Source: Paracoccus aminophilus JCM 7686 (GTDB taxonomy: Bacteria; Pseudomonadota; Alphaproteobacteria; Rhodobacterales; Rhodobacteraceae). Taken from it: DNA of 64,000 bases. Of the stretch, positions 19,942 through 29,330 are shown piece after piece; position 1 is the first letter of the stretch, and each line of letters starts with the position of its first letter. The notes beneath the pieces are model-generated. The model did no database searches. It worked only from the letters and a program-made list of their open reading frames with translations, and was not told where the DNA came from. The DNA lies in assembly GCF_000444995.1 (NCBI RefSeq), contig NC_022041.1:2640001-2704000 (forward strand). The letters are read 5' to 3'. Position numbers and translations under genes: made by a program.

Positions 19942-20225
19942 TCCACCACCTTCGGCACTGCGAAAAAGCCTTCGCGCGCATCGGGCGCGTTCGCCAAAAT
20001 CCTGTCCTGCATCTCGCCATCGGTGACGACATCCTGCCGCCGCTTCAGACGCATTGGCTCGACCCCGGTCATGGGTTCGACGCCCGTGACATCGACCTCG
20101 GTCAGCTGTTCCATGAAATGCAGGATGCCATTCAGCTCTTGTGCCAGCGCGGGCAGGTCAGCATCCTTGACCGCAATACGGGCCAGATGCGCGACCTTGC
20201 GAGCTTCGTCCTGAGTGATCGCCAT
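19938..20225 (-). CDS. gatC: Aspartyl/glutamyl-tRNA amidotransferase subunit C
   Basis: This is the 95-residue small subunit of GatCAB, which wraps around GatA and stabilises the complex. It begins [19 protein letters not shown] and ends [14 protein letters not shown], both typical. The ATG at 20225 follows AAAGGAATTCCC. A repeated [10 protein letters not shown] segment is seen near residue 55. The next gene upstream is divergent. Confidence 0.95.
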   Translation of the reverse strand: MAITQDEARKVAHLARIAVKDADLPALAQELNGILHFMEQLTEVDVTGVEPMTGVEPMRLKRRQDVVTDGEMQDRILANAPDAREGFFAVPKVVE

Positions 20226-20412
20226 GGGAATTCCTTTCGCTTGGCGCCGGTTTACCTGCGCAGGCCTGTCGGGGCAAGCGGCTTGCGGCGACGCGCCCGC
20301 AGGCTGGATCCCGCCCGTTTTCGCGCCGCGCCAAGGCGATCTTGGGGTGATCTTGCCGCCGCCGCGCCCCCGCGCCAAAATGGGCGCATCCCCAATAAGA
20401 GGACAGCCCAAG

Positions 20413-21105
20413 ATGAAACTCACCTGGCTTGGCCATTCCAGCTTCCGGCTCGAGATCGAAGATGCCGTCATCCTGATCGATCCGTGGATTTCGCAAAACC
20501 CGGCCTTTCCGCATGATCGCCGCGCCGAGGCGATTGCGGGCGCGACCCATATCCTGATCACCCACGGCCATGGCGATCACGCAAGCGATACGATTGCGCT
20601 GGCCAAGGAGCTCGATATTCCGGCGGTCGGCATCTATGATCTGATCTCGTTCTGGCAGGCCCATCACGGCATTCGCGGCGTGGGCTTCAACAAGGGCGGC
20701 ACGGTCGATCTGGGCGGGGCCAAGGTCACCATGGTGAATGCAAGCCATTCTTCCTCGCTCGACGGGTCGAACGGGCCGATCTATGCCGGGCATGAATCGG
20801 GCTATATGATCGCGGGCGACGGCCATGTCATCTATGTCTCAGGCGATACCGATATCATGGCCGATATGGGCTGGATGGGCGAATATCACCGCCCCGATAT
20901 CGGCATTCTCTGCGCGGGCGGCCATTTCACCATGGATATGGAGCGCGCCGCCTGGGCCGCCAAGAAATACTTTGATTTCAAGACGGTCATCCCCTGCCAT
21001 TACAAGACCTTCCCCTTCCTCGCGCAATCGGCCGCTCCGATGATCGAGGCGCTGCCGGGCGTCGAGGTGATCGAGCCCGAGGTCATGGTTCCGATCTCGC
21101 TTTAA
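20413..21105 (+). CDS. Metal-dependent hydrolase, UPF0173 (metallo-beta-lactamase fold)
   Basis: This 230-residue protein has the HxHxDH metal site ([10 protein letters not shown], near residue 57), further ligands at NASHSS and SGDT, and a terminal PCHYKTFP. This matches the UPF0173 group of L-ascorbate-lactonase-like proteins. The substrate is unknown. The start at 20413 follows AAGAGGACAGCCCAAG, a weak site. It is divergent from gatCA and appears monocistronic. Confidence 0.85.
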   Translation: MKLTWLGHSSFRLEIEDAVILIDPWISQNPAFPHDRRAEAIAGATHILITHGHGDHASDTIALAKELDIPAVGIYDLISFWQAHHGIRGVGFNKGGTVDLGGAKVTMVNASHSSSLDGSNGPIYAGHESGYMIAGDGHVIYVSGDTDIMADMGWMGEYHRPDIGILCAGGHFTMDMERAAWAAKKYFDFKTVIPCHYKTFPFLAQSAAPMIEALPGVEVIEPEVMVPISL

Positions 21106-21139
21106 GGGACAAGACGAGAGAACAGAGGGGATCGCGGCG

Positions 21140-21469
21140 TCAGGGCGTCGCGGTCCAGTTGCCGTTTGCATCCTTGCGCAGCACCGCGACGAAGGTGCGG
21201 GCGAGCGTGCCCTCGACCGAGACATCGACAAGGCAGGCAAAGCTGCCGTCGCCGCTGCGGTTGCACAGCCCCTGCGGCGACAGATCGGCGCGCCGCGCCA
21301 AATCGGCCTCGGCCGGGGTCGGTGCGCCTACGATCAGCGCAAGCCGCGCTTGGGCCACGATATCGGCATTCTTCGGGCCACCCAGCAGAAAGCTGGGCCC
21401 AAGGCTGAAATAGACAAAGCCAAGCCCGATCAGCACGATGACGACCAATAGCTTCACAACACCCCGCAT
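21140..21469 (-). CDS. Small membrane-anchored protein of unknown function
   Basis: This 109-residue protein has an N-terminal hydrophobic segment (VVKLLVVIVLIGLGFVYFSLG) and a predicted periplasmic domain with two cysteines (GLCNRS and FACLVD) that could form a disulfide. It converges with the UPF0173 gene 35 bases away. I do not recognise a family. Codon use matches the neighbours. Confidence 0.6.
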   Translation of the reverse strand: MRGVVKLLVVIVLIGLGFVYFSLGPSFLLGGPKNADIVAQARLALIVGAPTPAEADLARRADLSPQGLCNRSGDGSFACLVDVSVEGTLARTFVAVLRKDANGNWTATP

Positions 21470-21657
21470 CGATCCGGCTCCTCACACGACGAATGGCACA
21501 CATATGAGGGAAATCGACGGCGGCAGTAAGCCAGCGCAAAGGACCAGCCCGCGAGAGCCCCGGCCCTGTGGCGCTTGGGAAACGTTTTTGCGCGGCGGGT
21601 GCTTTGGGCTGGGTGTTGGCCTGCGGCCTAAGGCACGATCATCTCAGCGGCATAACC

Positions 21658-22407
21658 TCAGCTCGGCAGGGTCAGCACGATTGCGCCGCGCTGGGTTGCG
21701 ACCACTGTGTGCTCATATTGAACGACCGGCGCGCAGGGCTCGCTGTACAGCGTCCAGCCGTCATCACCCTCGCCCGCCCATTGCCCGCCGGTCGAGAGAA
21801 ACGGCTCGACCGTCAGCACCAGCCCCTTGTTGATGCGCCGCTTCTCGCCGCGCTCGGGCCAGGTCGGGATCGCCTCGGGATGCTCATGCAAAGCGCGGCC
21901 GATGCCATGACTCGCGAGATTGCGAATCAGCGTATAGCCGCGATCCGAGGCAAAGCGCCCGATCGCCTTGCCGATCCCGGCCAGAGGCTTGCCCGCGCCG
22001 ACCTCGGCAATGCCGATTTCCATCGCGCGACGGCCATCCCGGCAGAGCTGATCAAGCGCGGCATGGCGCGGAGCCACTTGGAAGCTCGCGCCGGTATCGG
22101 CGAAATAGCCGTTCTTCGAGGCGGAGACGTCGATATTCACCAGATCGCCCGCCGCGATGACGCGCGCGCCCGGAATGCCATGCGCGATTTCCTCGTTCAC
22201 GCTGATGCAGGTCGCGCCGGGGAAATCATAGGCCGATTGCGGCGCCGAAACCGCGCCTTCGCGTTCGAGGAAGACGCGCCCGATCTCATCGAGTTCGCGC
22301 GTGGTGATGCCGGGCTCGGTCGCGCGGGTCATGGCGCGCAGGGTGTCGGCGACGATGCGCCCGATCTCTCTCAGGCGCGTAAGCTCGTCTTCCTTGGTGA
22401 TCGTCAT
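21658..22407 (-). CDS. map: Type I methionine aminopeptidase
   Basis: This 249-residue cytosolic dimetal enzyme removes the initiator methionine. Metal ligands are seen in VNIDVSASKNGYFADTGASF (two Asp), SHGIGRALHEHP (His), LTVEPFL (Glu) and QYEHTVV (Glu). The position usually occupied by GHGIG reads SHGIG. The start at 22407 (MTITKEDELTRLREIG) has AGGCAGG upstream. An in-frame extension of 36 residues is not conserved-looking. It lies downstream of the sdh operon terminator. Confidence 0.93.
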   Translation of the reverse strand: MTITKEDELTRLREIGRIVADTLRAMTRATEPGITTRELDEIGRVFLEREGAVSAPQSAYDFPGATCISVNEEIAHGIPGARVIAAGDLVNIDVSASKNGYFADTGASFQVAPRHAALDQLCRDGRRAMEIGIAEVGAGKPLAGIGKAIGRFASDRGYTLIRNLASHGIGRALHEHPEAIPTWPERGEKRRINKGLVLTVEPFLSTGGQWAGEGDDGWTLYSEPCAPVVQYEHTVVATQRGAIVLTLPS

Positions 22408-22550
22408 CGTCCTGCCTTTGTGCATGGGGCCGAAACGGCCGCTTTGTTGCGATGTGGGGGCTGCGCCGCGAAATGTCACCCCATCCCTGTCGGCCGGTTG
22501 CTGTCGGCCCGTCACCGGCAGCCCGTCACGTGAAACCGAGACGCGGAATG

Positions 22551-22577
22551 CAAAAGGCAGGGCCTGCGCCCTGCCCT
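22551..22577 (-). terminator. Rho-independent terminator of the sdh operon
   Basis: On the minus strand GGGCAGGGC pairs with GCCCTGCC and is followed by TTTTG. It begins about 25 bases after the sdhB stop. Confidence 0.8.
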
Positions 22578-22602
22578 TCGGTCTCTGCCTGCGCCCAAGG
22601 GC

Positions 22603-23382
22603 TCAGACGACGCGGTCGACCATCATATGCTTGATCGAGGCAATCGCCTTGGCCGGGTTCAGCCCTTTCGGGCAGGTGTTGGTGCAGTTCATGATCGTAT
22701 GGCAGCGGTAGAGCTTGAAGGGATCTTCGAGCTCGTCCAGACGGTCGCCCGTCGCCTCATCGCGCGAATCGATGATCCAGCGATAGGCCGCCAGCAGCGC
22801 CGCCGGGCCGAGATAGCGGTCGCCGTTCCACCAATAGCTCGGGCAAGAGGTCGAGCAAGAGGCGCAGAGGATGCATTCATAAAGCCCGTCGAGCTTCTTG
22901 CGGTCCTCGATCGACTGGCGCCATTCCTTGTCCGGAGTCGGCGTCTCGGTGATCAGATAGGGATGGACCGAAGCGTGCTGGGCATAGAAATGGGTCAGGT
23001 CCGGGACAAGATCCTTGACCACCGGCATATGCGGCAGCGGGTAGATGTTCACATCGCCCTTGACCTCGTCGATGCCGTAAATGCAGGCGAGATGGTTGCC
23101 GCCGCCGATGTTCATCGCGCAGGAGCCGCAAATCCCCTCGCGGCACGAGCGGCGGAAGGTCAGCGTCGGGTCGATCTCGTTTTTGATCTTGATGAGCGCG
23201 TCGAGCATCATCGGACCGCATTTGTCGAGATCGATGAAATAGGTGTCCAGCCGCGGATTCTCTCCGGTATCCGGGTCCCAACGGTAAATGTTGAATTTCT
23301 TGACGTTCTTGGCGCCGTCCGGCTTGGGCCAGGTCTTGCCGACCCGGATGCGGGAGTTCTTGGGAAGATTGAACTGGACCAT
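22603..23382 (-). CDS. sdhB: Succinate dehydrogenase iron-sulfur subunit
   Basis: This 259-residue Fe-S subunit of complex II has all three clusters visible: the [2Fe-2S] site ([17 protein letters not shown]...LAC), and the [4Fe-4S] and [3Fe-4S] ligands in [13 protein letters not shown] and [15 protein letters not shown]. It faces the cytosol, passing electrons from SdhA flavin to quinone. It is the last gene of the sdh operon, separated from sdhA by two small lipoprotein genes. Confidence 0.97.
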   Translation of the reverse strand: MVQFNLPKNSRIRVGKTWPKPDGAKNVKKFNIYRWDPDTGENPRLDTYFIDLDKCGPMMLDALIKIKNEIDPTLTFRRSCREGICGSCAMNIGGGNHLACIYGIDEVKGDVNIYPLPHMPVVKDLVPDLTHFYAQHASVHPYLITETPTPDKEWRQSIEDRKKLDGLYECILCASCSTSCPSYWWNGDRYLGPAALLAAYRWIIDSRDEATGDRLDELEDPFKLYRCHTIMNCTNTCPKGLNPAKAIASIKHMMVDRVV

Positions 23383-23488
23383 TGGGGTTACTCCTGGTGG
23401 TCAGACCGCCCGCAAGCGGGGATCGTCGAAGAGGTCACGCGCCCGAAGGCGGGAAAACGGGCAGGCGCGCCCGACAGGCAGACGGGGC

Positions 23489-23812
23489 TCATCGGCCGCC
23501 CCATCCGGGTTGTTGGTAAAGCGGCCGCGAGGGCATCTGGCCCGAGCGTTGCAGCACGCAACGGGCATAGACATCCGAAGGATCGCGGCCCATCAGACTG
23601 TCCCCGGACAGGCCAACCGAGATGAAACCACCCCGGAAACCATGGCTGCCAGCGCCGAACCCGACCTCGGTCCGAGGTCCAGCCGCCGCGTCGCGGGCCG
23701 AGCTCAGACAGAGCTGCTCGGCCTGGGCGACCGGGATCTGCTGAGGAGCGCAGGCCGAAAGCATCAACGCCCCCGCCCCGGCCAGAAACATGCTGATCCC
23801 GGCGCGCACCAT
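23489..23812 (-). CDS. Small lipoprotein inside the sdh operon (second)
   Basis: This 107-residue protein has a lipoprotein signal ending in LSAC (MVRAGISMFLAGAGALMLSAC), then a cysteine at QLCLSS and a C-terminal YARCVLQRSG motif. The start at 23812 lies one base after the stop of the preceding lipoprotein gene. It is glycine-rich in the middle (FGAGSHGFRGGF). The function is unknown. Similar Cys-containing short lipoproteins occur at sdh loci of some Rhodobacteraceae, as far as I recall. Confidence 0.7.
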   Translation of the reverse strand: MVRAGISMFLAGAGALMLSACAPQQIPVAQAEQLCLSSARDAAAGPRTEVGFGAGSHGFRGGFISVGLSGDSLMGRDPSDVYARCVLQRSGQMPSRPLYQQPGWGGR

Positions 23813-23813
23813 C

Positions 23814-24191
23814 TTACACCGACCGCGCTTTGGCCGCTTTCGCGACATTGGCGATACATTGCGATGTCGAGGGACGCCCGACGACCGAGGCCACCGAATC
23901 CGAGATATTGCCACCGCTGGCGCTGACATTGCCGATATCGGCAAGCTCTGCTGCGGTCGCGTTCTGGACGATGCAGTCCGTATAGGGTGCGACATTGGCG
24001 CCGGGCAGACGCCGGCTCATCTCGCGGTTGATGGCGATACGCACATCGGAGTGCGGAACGCTCGGAACCGGCGTAATCGGGGTGGTCACCACCGGCGGCG
24101 GTGCCACCGGGATGCCGTTCGGATTCTGGACCACGCAGCCCGACAGAGCCAGCGCGGATGTCACAAGGACCAGAGGAAGACGAAGACGCAT
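23814..24191 (-). CDS. Small lipoprotein inside the sdh operon (first)
   Basis: This 125-residue protein has a signal peptide with lipobox LSGC, a proline-rich linker (PVAPPPVVTTP), then a small domain with two cysteines (YTDCIVQNA and TSQCIANVA). Its ATG overlaps the sdhA stop by one base (TGATG), so translation is probably coupled to sdhA. The CIVQNA motif and the next protein's CVLQRS look related, which suggests duplication. The function is unknown. Confidence 0.72.
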   Translation of the reverse strand: MRLRLPLVLVTSALALSGCVVQNPNGIPVAPPPVVTTPITPVPSVPHSDVRIAINREMSRRLPGANVAPYTDCIVQNATAAELADIGNVSASGGNISDSVASVVGRPSTSQCIANVAKAAKARSV

Positions 24192-25993
24192 CAGTAAACC
24201 CTCGCTTTAGGTGCGATCTTTTTCAGCTCGATCCCGCCATCTGCTTCAGAGGTCAGGGGGTCCAGATGAACGGGACGATAGTCGAGTTTAACCTTGTCTC
24301 CCTCGACCCATGCAAGCGAATGCTTGCGCCAGTTGGCATCATCACGCTCAGGCCAGTCCTCATGGGCATGGGCGCCCCGGCTTTCCTTGCGTGCCTCGGC
24401 CCCGACAATCGTTGCCAAAGCGTTGGGCATGAGGTTCGTCAGCTCAAGCGTTTCCATCAGATCGCTGTTCCAGATCAGCGAGCGGTCGGTGACCTTGAGA
24501 TCCTTCATCTTGGCCGCGATCGCTTCCATCTTCACGACGCCCTCTTCGAGCGATTTGTCTGTGCGGAAGACGGCAGCATCGACCTGCATGGTCTTTTGCA
24601 TCTCAAGGCGCAGATCGGCGGTCGAGATCGTGCCATTGGCGTTGCGCAGGCTGTCGAAGCGGTCGAGCGCCTTTTCCACCGACGCGACATTGGTGGACGG
24701 CACCGGCGCATCGCGGTCGATGACCTCGGCGGCCTTGATCGCGGCGGCGCGGCCAAAGACCACGAGGTCGATGAGCGAGTTCGAGCCCAGACGGTTCGCG
24801 CCATGCACCGAGGCGCAACCGGCCTCGCCCACGGCCATCAGGCCCGGGAAGATCGCATCGGGATCTGCGGCGGTCGGGTTCAGCACTTCGCCCCAATAGT
24901 TGGTGGGAATGCCGCCCATATTGTAATGGACCGTCGGCAGAACCGGGATCGGTTCGCGCGTGACATCGACACCGGCAAAGATTCTGGCCGATTCCGAAAT
25001 CCCGGGCAGACGCTCATGCAGCGTTTCCGGCGGCAGGTGCATCAGGTTCAGGAAGATGTGGTCCTTGTGCTCGCCCACGCCGCGGCCTTCGCGGATTTCC
25101 ATGGTCATGCAGCGCGAAACGACATCGCGCGAGGCCAGATCCTTATAGGTCGGCGCATAGCGCTCCATGAAGCGCTCACCCTCGGAGTTGGTGAGATAAC
25201 CGCCCTCGCCGCGTGCGCCCTCGGTGATGAGGCAGCCCGAGCCATAGATGCCGGTCGGGTGGAACTGCACGAATTCCATATCCTGCAGCGGCAGGCCCGC
25301 CCGCGCCACCATGCCGCCACCGTCGCCGGTGCAGGTATGGGCCGAGGTCGCGCTGAAATAGGACCGGCCATAACCGCCGGTCGCCAGCACCACCATCTTG
25401 GCGTTGAAGACATGGATCGTGCCGTCATCAAGCTTCCAGCACACGACGCCGGTGCAGGCGCCATCGGTGATGATCAGATCAAGCGCGAAATATTCAATGA
25501 AGAACTCGGCCTTTTCCTTCAGCGAGCGCCCGTAAAGCGTGTGCAGGATGGCGTGGCCGGTGCGGTCAGCCGCAGCGCAGGTGCGCTGGACCGGCGGGCC
25601 CTCGCCGAATTCGGTGGTATGGCCGCCGAAGGGGCGCTGGTAGATCTTGCCCTCTTCGGTGCGCGAGAAGGGCACGCCGTAATGCTCAAGCTCATAGACC
25701 GCAGCCGGAGCGGCGCGGACCAGATATTCCTGCGCATCGGTATCGCCCAGCCAGTCCGAGCCCTTCACGGTGTCGTAAAGGTGCCATTTCCAGTTGTCGG
25801 GGCCCATGTTGGCAAGGCTCGCGGCAATGCCGCCCTGCGCGGCCACGGTATGCGAGCGGGTCGGGAAGACTTTGGTCACGCAGGCGGTGCGCAGCCCTTG
25901 CTCGGCCATGCCAAGCGTCGCGCGCAGACCTGCCCCGCCAGCGCCCACCACGACGACATCATAATCATGCGTAACGTAAGGATAAGCAGCCAT
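24191..25993 (-). CDS. sdhA: Succinate dehydrogenase flavoprotein subunit
   Basis: This 600-residue subunit oxidises succinate to fumarate with covalently bound FAD. The dinucleotide fold is [12 protein letters not shown]. The FAD-linking histidine is in [10 protein letters not shown]. Substrate-site residues occur in [24 protein letters not shown] and [12 protein letters not shown]. The length is standard. It lies eight bases after sdhD. Confidence 0.98.
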   Translation of the reverse strand: MAAYPYVTHDYDVVVVGAGGAGLRATLGMAEQGLRTACVTKVFPTRSHTVAAQGGIAASLANMGPDNWKWHLYDTVKGSDWLGDTDAQEYLVRAAPAAVYELEHYGVPFSRTEEGKIYQRPFGGHTTEFGEGPPVQRTCAAADRTGHAILHTLYGRSLKEKAEFFIEYFALDLIITDGACTGVVCWKLDDGTIHVFNAKMVVLATGGYGRSYFSATSAHTCTGDGGGMVARAGLPLQDMEFVQFHPTGIYGSGCLITEGARGEGGYLTNSEGERFMERYAPTYKDLASRDVVSRCMTMEIREGRGVGEHKDHIFLNLMHLPPETLHERLPGISESARIFAGVDVTREPIPVLPTVHYNMGGIPTNYWGEVLNPTAADPDAIFPGLMAVGEAGCASVHGANRLGSNSLIDLVVFGRAAAIKAAEVIDRDAPVPSTNVASVEKALDRFDSLRNANGTISTADLRLEMQKTMQVDAAVFRTDKSLEEGVVKMEAIAAKMKDLKVTDRSLIWNSDLMETLELTNLMPNALATIVGAEARKESRGAHAHEDWPERDDANWRKHSLAWVEGDKVKLDYRPVHLDPLTSEADGGIELKKIAPKARVY

Positions 25994-26001
25994 TGGGGAC
26001 C

Positions 26002-26391
26002 TCAGACGAGAGCGATTGCGCCAAGACCCATCCGGGCCAGCGCATACACAGCCACGGCGATGACCGCCCAGCTGAAGATGACAGAGAGGATGATCGCGAC
26101 TTTGCGCGCGGTGTGATTGAAGTAATCGTCAATCATCACCCGCGTGCCGCGAATGAAATGCATCATGCCGATGATGATGAAGAGCCCGGTGATGATCGCG
26201 GGGACCGGACGGCTGAAATGCAAGATCACCTCTTCCCGCGGCAGGCCGATGGCCCGGCCGACGATCAGGAAGAAGCAGGGCGTCAGCACGGCAAGGGCGA
26301 CGGCGGTCACGGTCAGGAACCAGTGATCCTGCGTCCCGGTATGCGAGGCGCCAAGGCCTTCAGCGGCTTTGCGCGGGGTCAGATAACGCAT
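26002..26391 (-). CDS. sdhD: Succinate dehydrogenase membrane anchor subunit
   Basis: This 129-residue protein has three membrane segments ([37 protein letters not shown] and [22 protein letters not shown]). The [16 protein letters not shown] stretch holds the heme/quinone-site region. With SdhC it anchors complex II and binds ubiquinone. It sits between sdhC and sdhA with short gaps. Confidence 0.93.
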   Translation of the reverse strand: MRYLTPRKAAEGLGASHTGTQDHWFLTVTAVALAVLTPCFFLIVGRAIGLPREEVILHFSRPVPAIITGLFIIIGMMHFIRGTRVMIDDYFNHTARKVAIILSVIFSWAVIAVAVYALARMGLGAIALV

Positions 26392-26402
26392 GGCTTCCCT
26401 CC

Positions 26403-26795
26403 TCAGAGCGCGAAGAACAAGATGAGCGTCAGCACCGCGAGCACGACCGAGCCCGCAATGACCGCGACGCTTGATTTGCGCGCGGTCTCGATCTCGAGAC
26501 CGTGGCCCGCGTCATAGAAGAGATGCCGGATCCCTGCGAGCAGGTGATACCACAGCGCCCACATCGAGCCGGTCAGGATGATGAAGCCGATCCAGGACCG
26601 GACCACCCAATCCGCACAGGCGAAGGCGGCGGGCGAGGTCACGGCGGCGGCAAGCCACCAGACCAGAAGAAGGACGCCCGCGACCAGCCCGTGGCCGGTG
26701 ATGCGGGTCATGATCGAGGTAATCGCCGCAATGGGAAGACGATAGACCTGCAAGTGGGGGGACAGCGGCCGGTTGCCCCGGTTCACGTCGGCCAT
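26403..26795 (-). CDS. sdhC: Succinate dehydrogenase cytochrome b556 subunit
   Basis: This 130-residue heme-binding anchor subunit begins with the family motif NRGNRPLSPHLQVYRLPI, with three membrane segments and the heme histidine in HLLAGIRHLFYDAGHG. It is the first gene of the sdh operon. Its ATG is 159 bases from the nearer of two TGTGATCAC palindromes, which are probably operator sites. Confidence 0.95.
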   Translation of the reverse strand: MADVNRGNRPLSPHLQVYRLPIAAITSIMTRITGHGLVAGVLLLVWWLAAAVTSPAAFACADWVVRSWIGFIILTGSMWALWYHLLAGIRHLFYDAGHGLEIETARKSSVAVIAGSVVLAVLTLILFFAL

Positions 26796-26953
26796 ATTGC
26801 GCTCTCCTGCATTGTCTCAGGTGCTGAACCACGCGTCCACGCCAAGGCTGGCCATCGCGGCTGGCTAAAATTCGGTTCGCTTCTACCCCTTTCGGCCCCG
26901 GTGTCACGCCTTTGCGATAACAAAAAAGGTCGAAGGAGGCTTTTCCTTAGTTT

Positions 26954-26984
26954 TGTGATCACAGCCGATCTGACTGTGATCACG
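26954..26984 (-). promoter_or_regulatory. Tandem TGTGATCAC operator upstream of sdhC
   Basis: There are two palindromic decamers, TGTGATCACA (26954-26963) and TGTGATCACG (26975-26984), whose centres are 21 bases apart. The same pair at the same spacing lies before sucC (34965-34995). The symmetric core suggests a homodimeric regulator binding twice on one face of the helix. Confidence 0.65.
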
Positions 26985-27035
26985 TCGTTGATTCTCACGG
27001 CGCCGCGCCAGATATCCGACTAATTTCCTTAGAAA

Positions 27036-27491
27036 CTATCGCAGCTCTCCAAGCAGTTCGGCGATCTGGCCATTATAGCTAAAGACGATGATCTTCGTTT
27101 CGCCATTGAGCGGCGCGGTGACAAGATAAAAGGCCGCCACCTCATCCGAACGGCCGGATTTGTTCAGCCCTGTATAGAGCGTGATTTCCTGCACCATTCC
27201 GCCCGGATCAGTGCGGCGCAGAATGGTCGAGCAGCTGTCAAAGCCCTTCGGTGACCCGGTCTGCAGCGGACCGATCGCGGCCTTTTCCGGCGCCTCGCCT
27301 TGCGGGAAGACATTCTCGGTCTCGCGATAGAAGCCCGAGTAATCGCCCGCCAGAATCGCCGCCTTGGCCTTCTCGAGCACCGGCAGCGGCGCAAGGCCGT
27401 TCAGCGCGCAAGGCGGCTCGTCGGCAAAGGCGGGAGCGGTCAGCAGCGCCACAGCAAGCGGGGCGAGCGCAAGGCGGGACAGGATGCTCAT
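27036..27491 (-). CDS. Secreted protein of unknown function
   Basis: This 151-residue protein has a clear signal peptide (MSILSRLALAPLAVALLTAPAFA, cut before DEPP) and a periplasmic domain with two cysteines (PPCALNG and DSCSTIL). The start at 27491 overlaps the stop of the mesaconyl-CoA hydratase gene by four bases, so it belongs to that operon. I do not recognise the family. Confidence 0.65.
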   Translation of the reverse strand: MSILSRLALAPLAVALLTAPAFADEPPCALNGLAPLPVLEKAKAAILAGDYSGFYRETENVFPQGEAPEKAAIGPLQTGSPKGFDSCSTILRRTDPGGMVQEITLYTGLNKSGRSDEVAAFYLVTAPLNGETKIIVFSYNGQIAELLGELR

Positions 27492-28522
27492 GCCGGGATC
27501 AGCGCCCAATAATCCAGATCGAGCAGCACATGAGGAAGATACTTGCCGCCCTCGCCCTTGAGCCGGTGATCGCCCGCCTCGCCCTTATGGGCAACCGTGC
27601 GCAGCCGGATCGCGCCGACGCCCGGCGCGGGCGTCTCGGCCAGATCGAGCACCTCGGACCAGGCGCGCACCGTATCGCCCGAGAAACAGGGGTTGGCATG
27701 AGCGCCCGCATTCAGCGCCACCATCATCTGCGCATTCGCCAGCCCGTTGAACGAGAGCGTCCGCGCGATCGAGATGATATGGCCGCCATAGATCAGCCGC
27801 TTGCCATCGGGCCGCGCGGTGACATCGAAATGGACCTTGGCGGTGTTTTGCCACAGCCGCGTCGCCATCATATGCTCGGCCTCTTCGACGGTCAGCCCGT
27901 CGACATGGTCGATGATCTCGCCGATCTTGTAATCGCCGAGCCGGTAGGGCTCGCCCGCAAGCGTGAAATCATAGCCCGAAAAGTCGAGCCCCGAAGGCAC
28001 GACCAGCCGGTCCGGGGCGACGGAGGCGGCCAGATCGGGCACCACGGTTTCGGGCGCGGGATTGGCGGCATCGCGTTTGCGCACCATCACCCAGCGCACG
28101 AAATCCATGACGATCTCGTCATTCTGATTGATGCCGCGGGTGCGGACATAAAGCACGCCCGACTGGCCGTTCGAGTTCTCCTTGAGCCCGATCACCTCCG
28201 ATTCCGAGCGGATCGTGTCGCCCGGCCAGACCGGCAGATACCAGCGCCCCTCGGCATAGCCGAGATTGGCAATCGCATTTAGGCTGATATCCGGGACGCT
28301 TTTGCCAAAGACGATGTGGAAGGCCACGAGATCGTCCATCGGCGATGCCTCAAGACCAGAGGCACGCGCAAACTCATCGCTCGAATGCAGCGCATGCCGG
28401 GCCGGATAGAGCGCGTGATAAAGCGCCCGTTCACCCCCCGAGACCGTGCGCGGCACGGCATGGGGAATGATCTCTCCGATCGTGTAATCTTCGAAAAAGC
28501 GGCCCGGATTGGTCTTGGTCAT
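27488..28522 (-). CDS. mch: Mesaconyl-C1-CoA hydratase
   Basis: This 344-residue protein has two hot-dog/MaoC-like halves (RFFEDYTIGEIIPH at the N-terminus; RLGDYKIGEIIDHVDGLTVEEAEH near residue 195). This is the form seen in mesaconyl-CoA hydratase of R. sphaeroides, which makes beta-methylmalyl-CoA in the ethylmalonyl-CoA pathway. The size agrees with the characterised enzyme as I recall it (about 343 residues). The partner gene for malyl-CoA thioesterase lies 0.8 kb upstream in the same direction, which supports the assignment. Confidence 0.9.
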   Translation of the reverse strand: MTKTNPGRFFEDYTIGEIIPHAVPRTVSGGERALYHALYPARHALHSSDEFARASGLEASPMDDLVAFHIVFGKSVPDISLNAIANLGYAEGRWYLPVWPGDTIRSESEVIGLKENSNGQSGVLYVRTRGINQNDEIVMDFVRWVMVRKRDAANPAPETVVPDLAASVAPDRLVVPSGLDFSGYDFTLAGEPYRLGDYKIGEIIDHVDGLTVEEAEHMMATRLWQNTAKVHFDVTARPDGKRLIYGGHIISIARTLSFNGLANAQMMVALNAGAHANPCFSGDTVRAWSEVLDLAETPAPGVGAIRLRTVAHKGEAGDHRLKGEGGKYLPHVLLDLDYWALIPA

Positions 28523-28530
28523 CTTTGCCC

Positions 28531-28737
28531 TTACTGCTGTCCCAGCTTCATATCGGGGTGATAATCCGCCTCGATCTCTTTGGTGACGGCCTGCGCGCAC
28601 CGCATCACGCCGCGCGCCGCGTCAAAGGCCATCGAGGGGGGGCCATAAAGCTCCCAGCCCTTTGACAGGGCCAGCGAAACCTTGTGGCAAAAGTCCGAGG
28701 TGTCGTCCTCGGTCAGCAAACGATAGATCTTGCTCAT
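28531..28737 (-). CDS. DUF1737 protein
   Basis: This 68-residue protein of the DUF1737 family is recognised by the motif YRLLTEDDTSDFCHKVSLALSKGWELYG. It is probably cytosolic, with no known role. It lies between the NnrU-like gene and mch with gaps of one and eight bases, so it is in the same operon. Confidence 0.8.
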   Translation of the reverse strand: MSKIYRLLTEDDTSDFCHKVSLALSKGWELYGPPSMAFDAARGVMRCAQAVTKEIEADYHPDMKLGQQ

Positions 28738-28738
28738 C

Positions 28739-29290
28739 TCAGCCTCCGAACGGGTTGTAGCCCAGCCAGCGGTGGATCAGCCCGACCACGAGCATGACGA
28801 CCACGGCACCGACCAGCGCCATGCCCTCTTTGCGCCAGAGGATGGGTTTGGTCGAGGGCTGCCAATTCGGTTCTGCCCGGTTGATCACCACCATTTCGAG
28901 CAAAGCCCAGATCAGCAAGCCGCCAAAAAGGACGAAGGAGGGCAGATCGCCATTCACCAGAAGATGCGCGACCGCCCAAAGCGAAAAGCCGGTGAGCTGC
29001 GGATGACGCAGCCGACGCGCCAGAGCGGTTTTCATGCCATCTGCGGCAAAAAGCCAGAAAGCCGCCAGCACGAGCAGGTTGTTGATGCCCTTGAGCGCGG
29101 GCGTCGCGCCCCACCAATAGGGCCCGTCGGTCATGCGATAGCCGATGATCATCAGCACGACCGAAACCAGCAGCGCCAGCGCAACCGGCCCACGGCCCTT
29201 GGCGCCAAGCGCCGCGCGCCGCTCGGGGGCGATTCGCTTGAACAGATGGGCGAGCCACCACAAAGCGACGCCGAGAATGAGGATCAACAT
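28739..29290 (-). CDS. NnrU-family membrane protein
   Basis: This 183-residue protein has about five membrane segments and the NnrU hallmark LRHPQLTGFSLWAVAHLLVNGD. NnrU-type proteins occur at denitrification loci but also, as here, between mcl2 and mch. They resemble isoprenylcysteine-methyltransferase-like membrane proteins. No denitrification gene is nearby, so a link to nitrogen oxides is not supported. Confidence 0.82.
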   Translation of the reverse strand: MLILILGVALWWLAHLFKRIAPERRAALGAKGRGPVALALLVSVVLMIIGYRMTDGPYWWGATPALKGINNLLVLAAFWLFAADGMKTALARRLRHPQLTGFSLWAVAHLLVNGDLPSFVLFGGLLIWALLEMVVINRAEPNWQPSTKPILWRKEGMALVGAVVVMLVVGLIHRWLGYNPFGG

Positions 29291-29330
29291 GGGCTTATCC
29301 TTTGGCTAGATGCTAATCGGGGTCAGCTTT

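Noticed and set aside
26954..26984. TGTGATCAC pairs as CRP/FNR-type sites
   Set aside because: CRP sites are TGTGA-N6-TCACA and FNR sites TTGAT-N4-ATCAA. Here TGTGA and TCACA overlap in a contiguous 10-mer, so a different regulator is implied.
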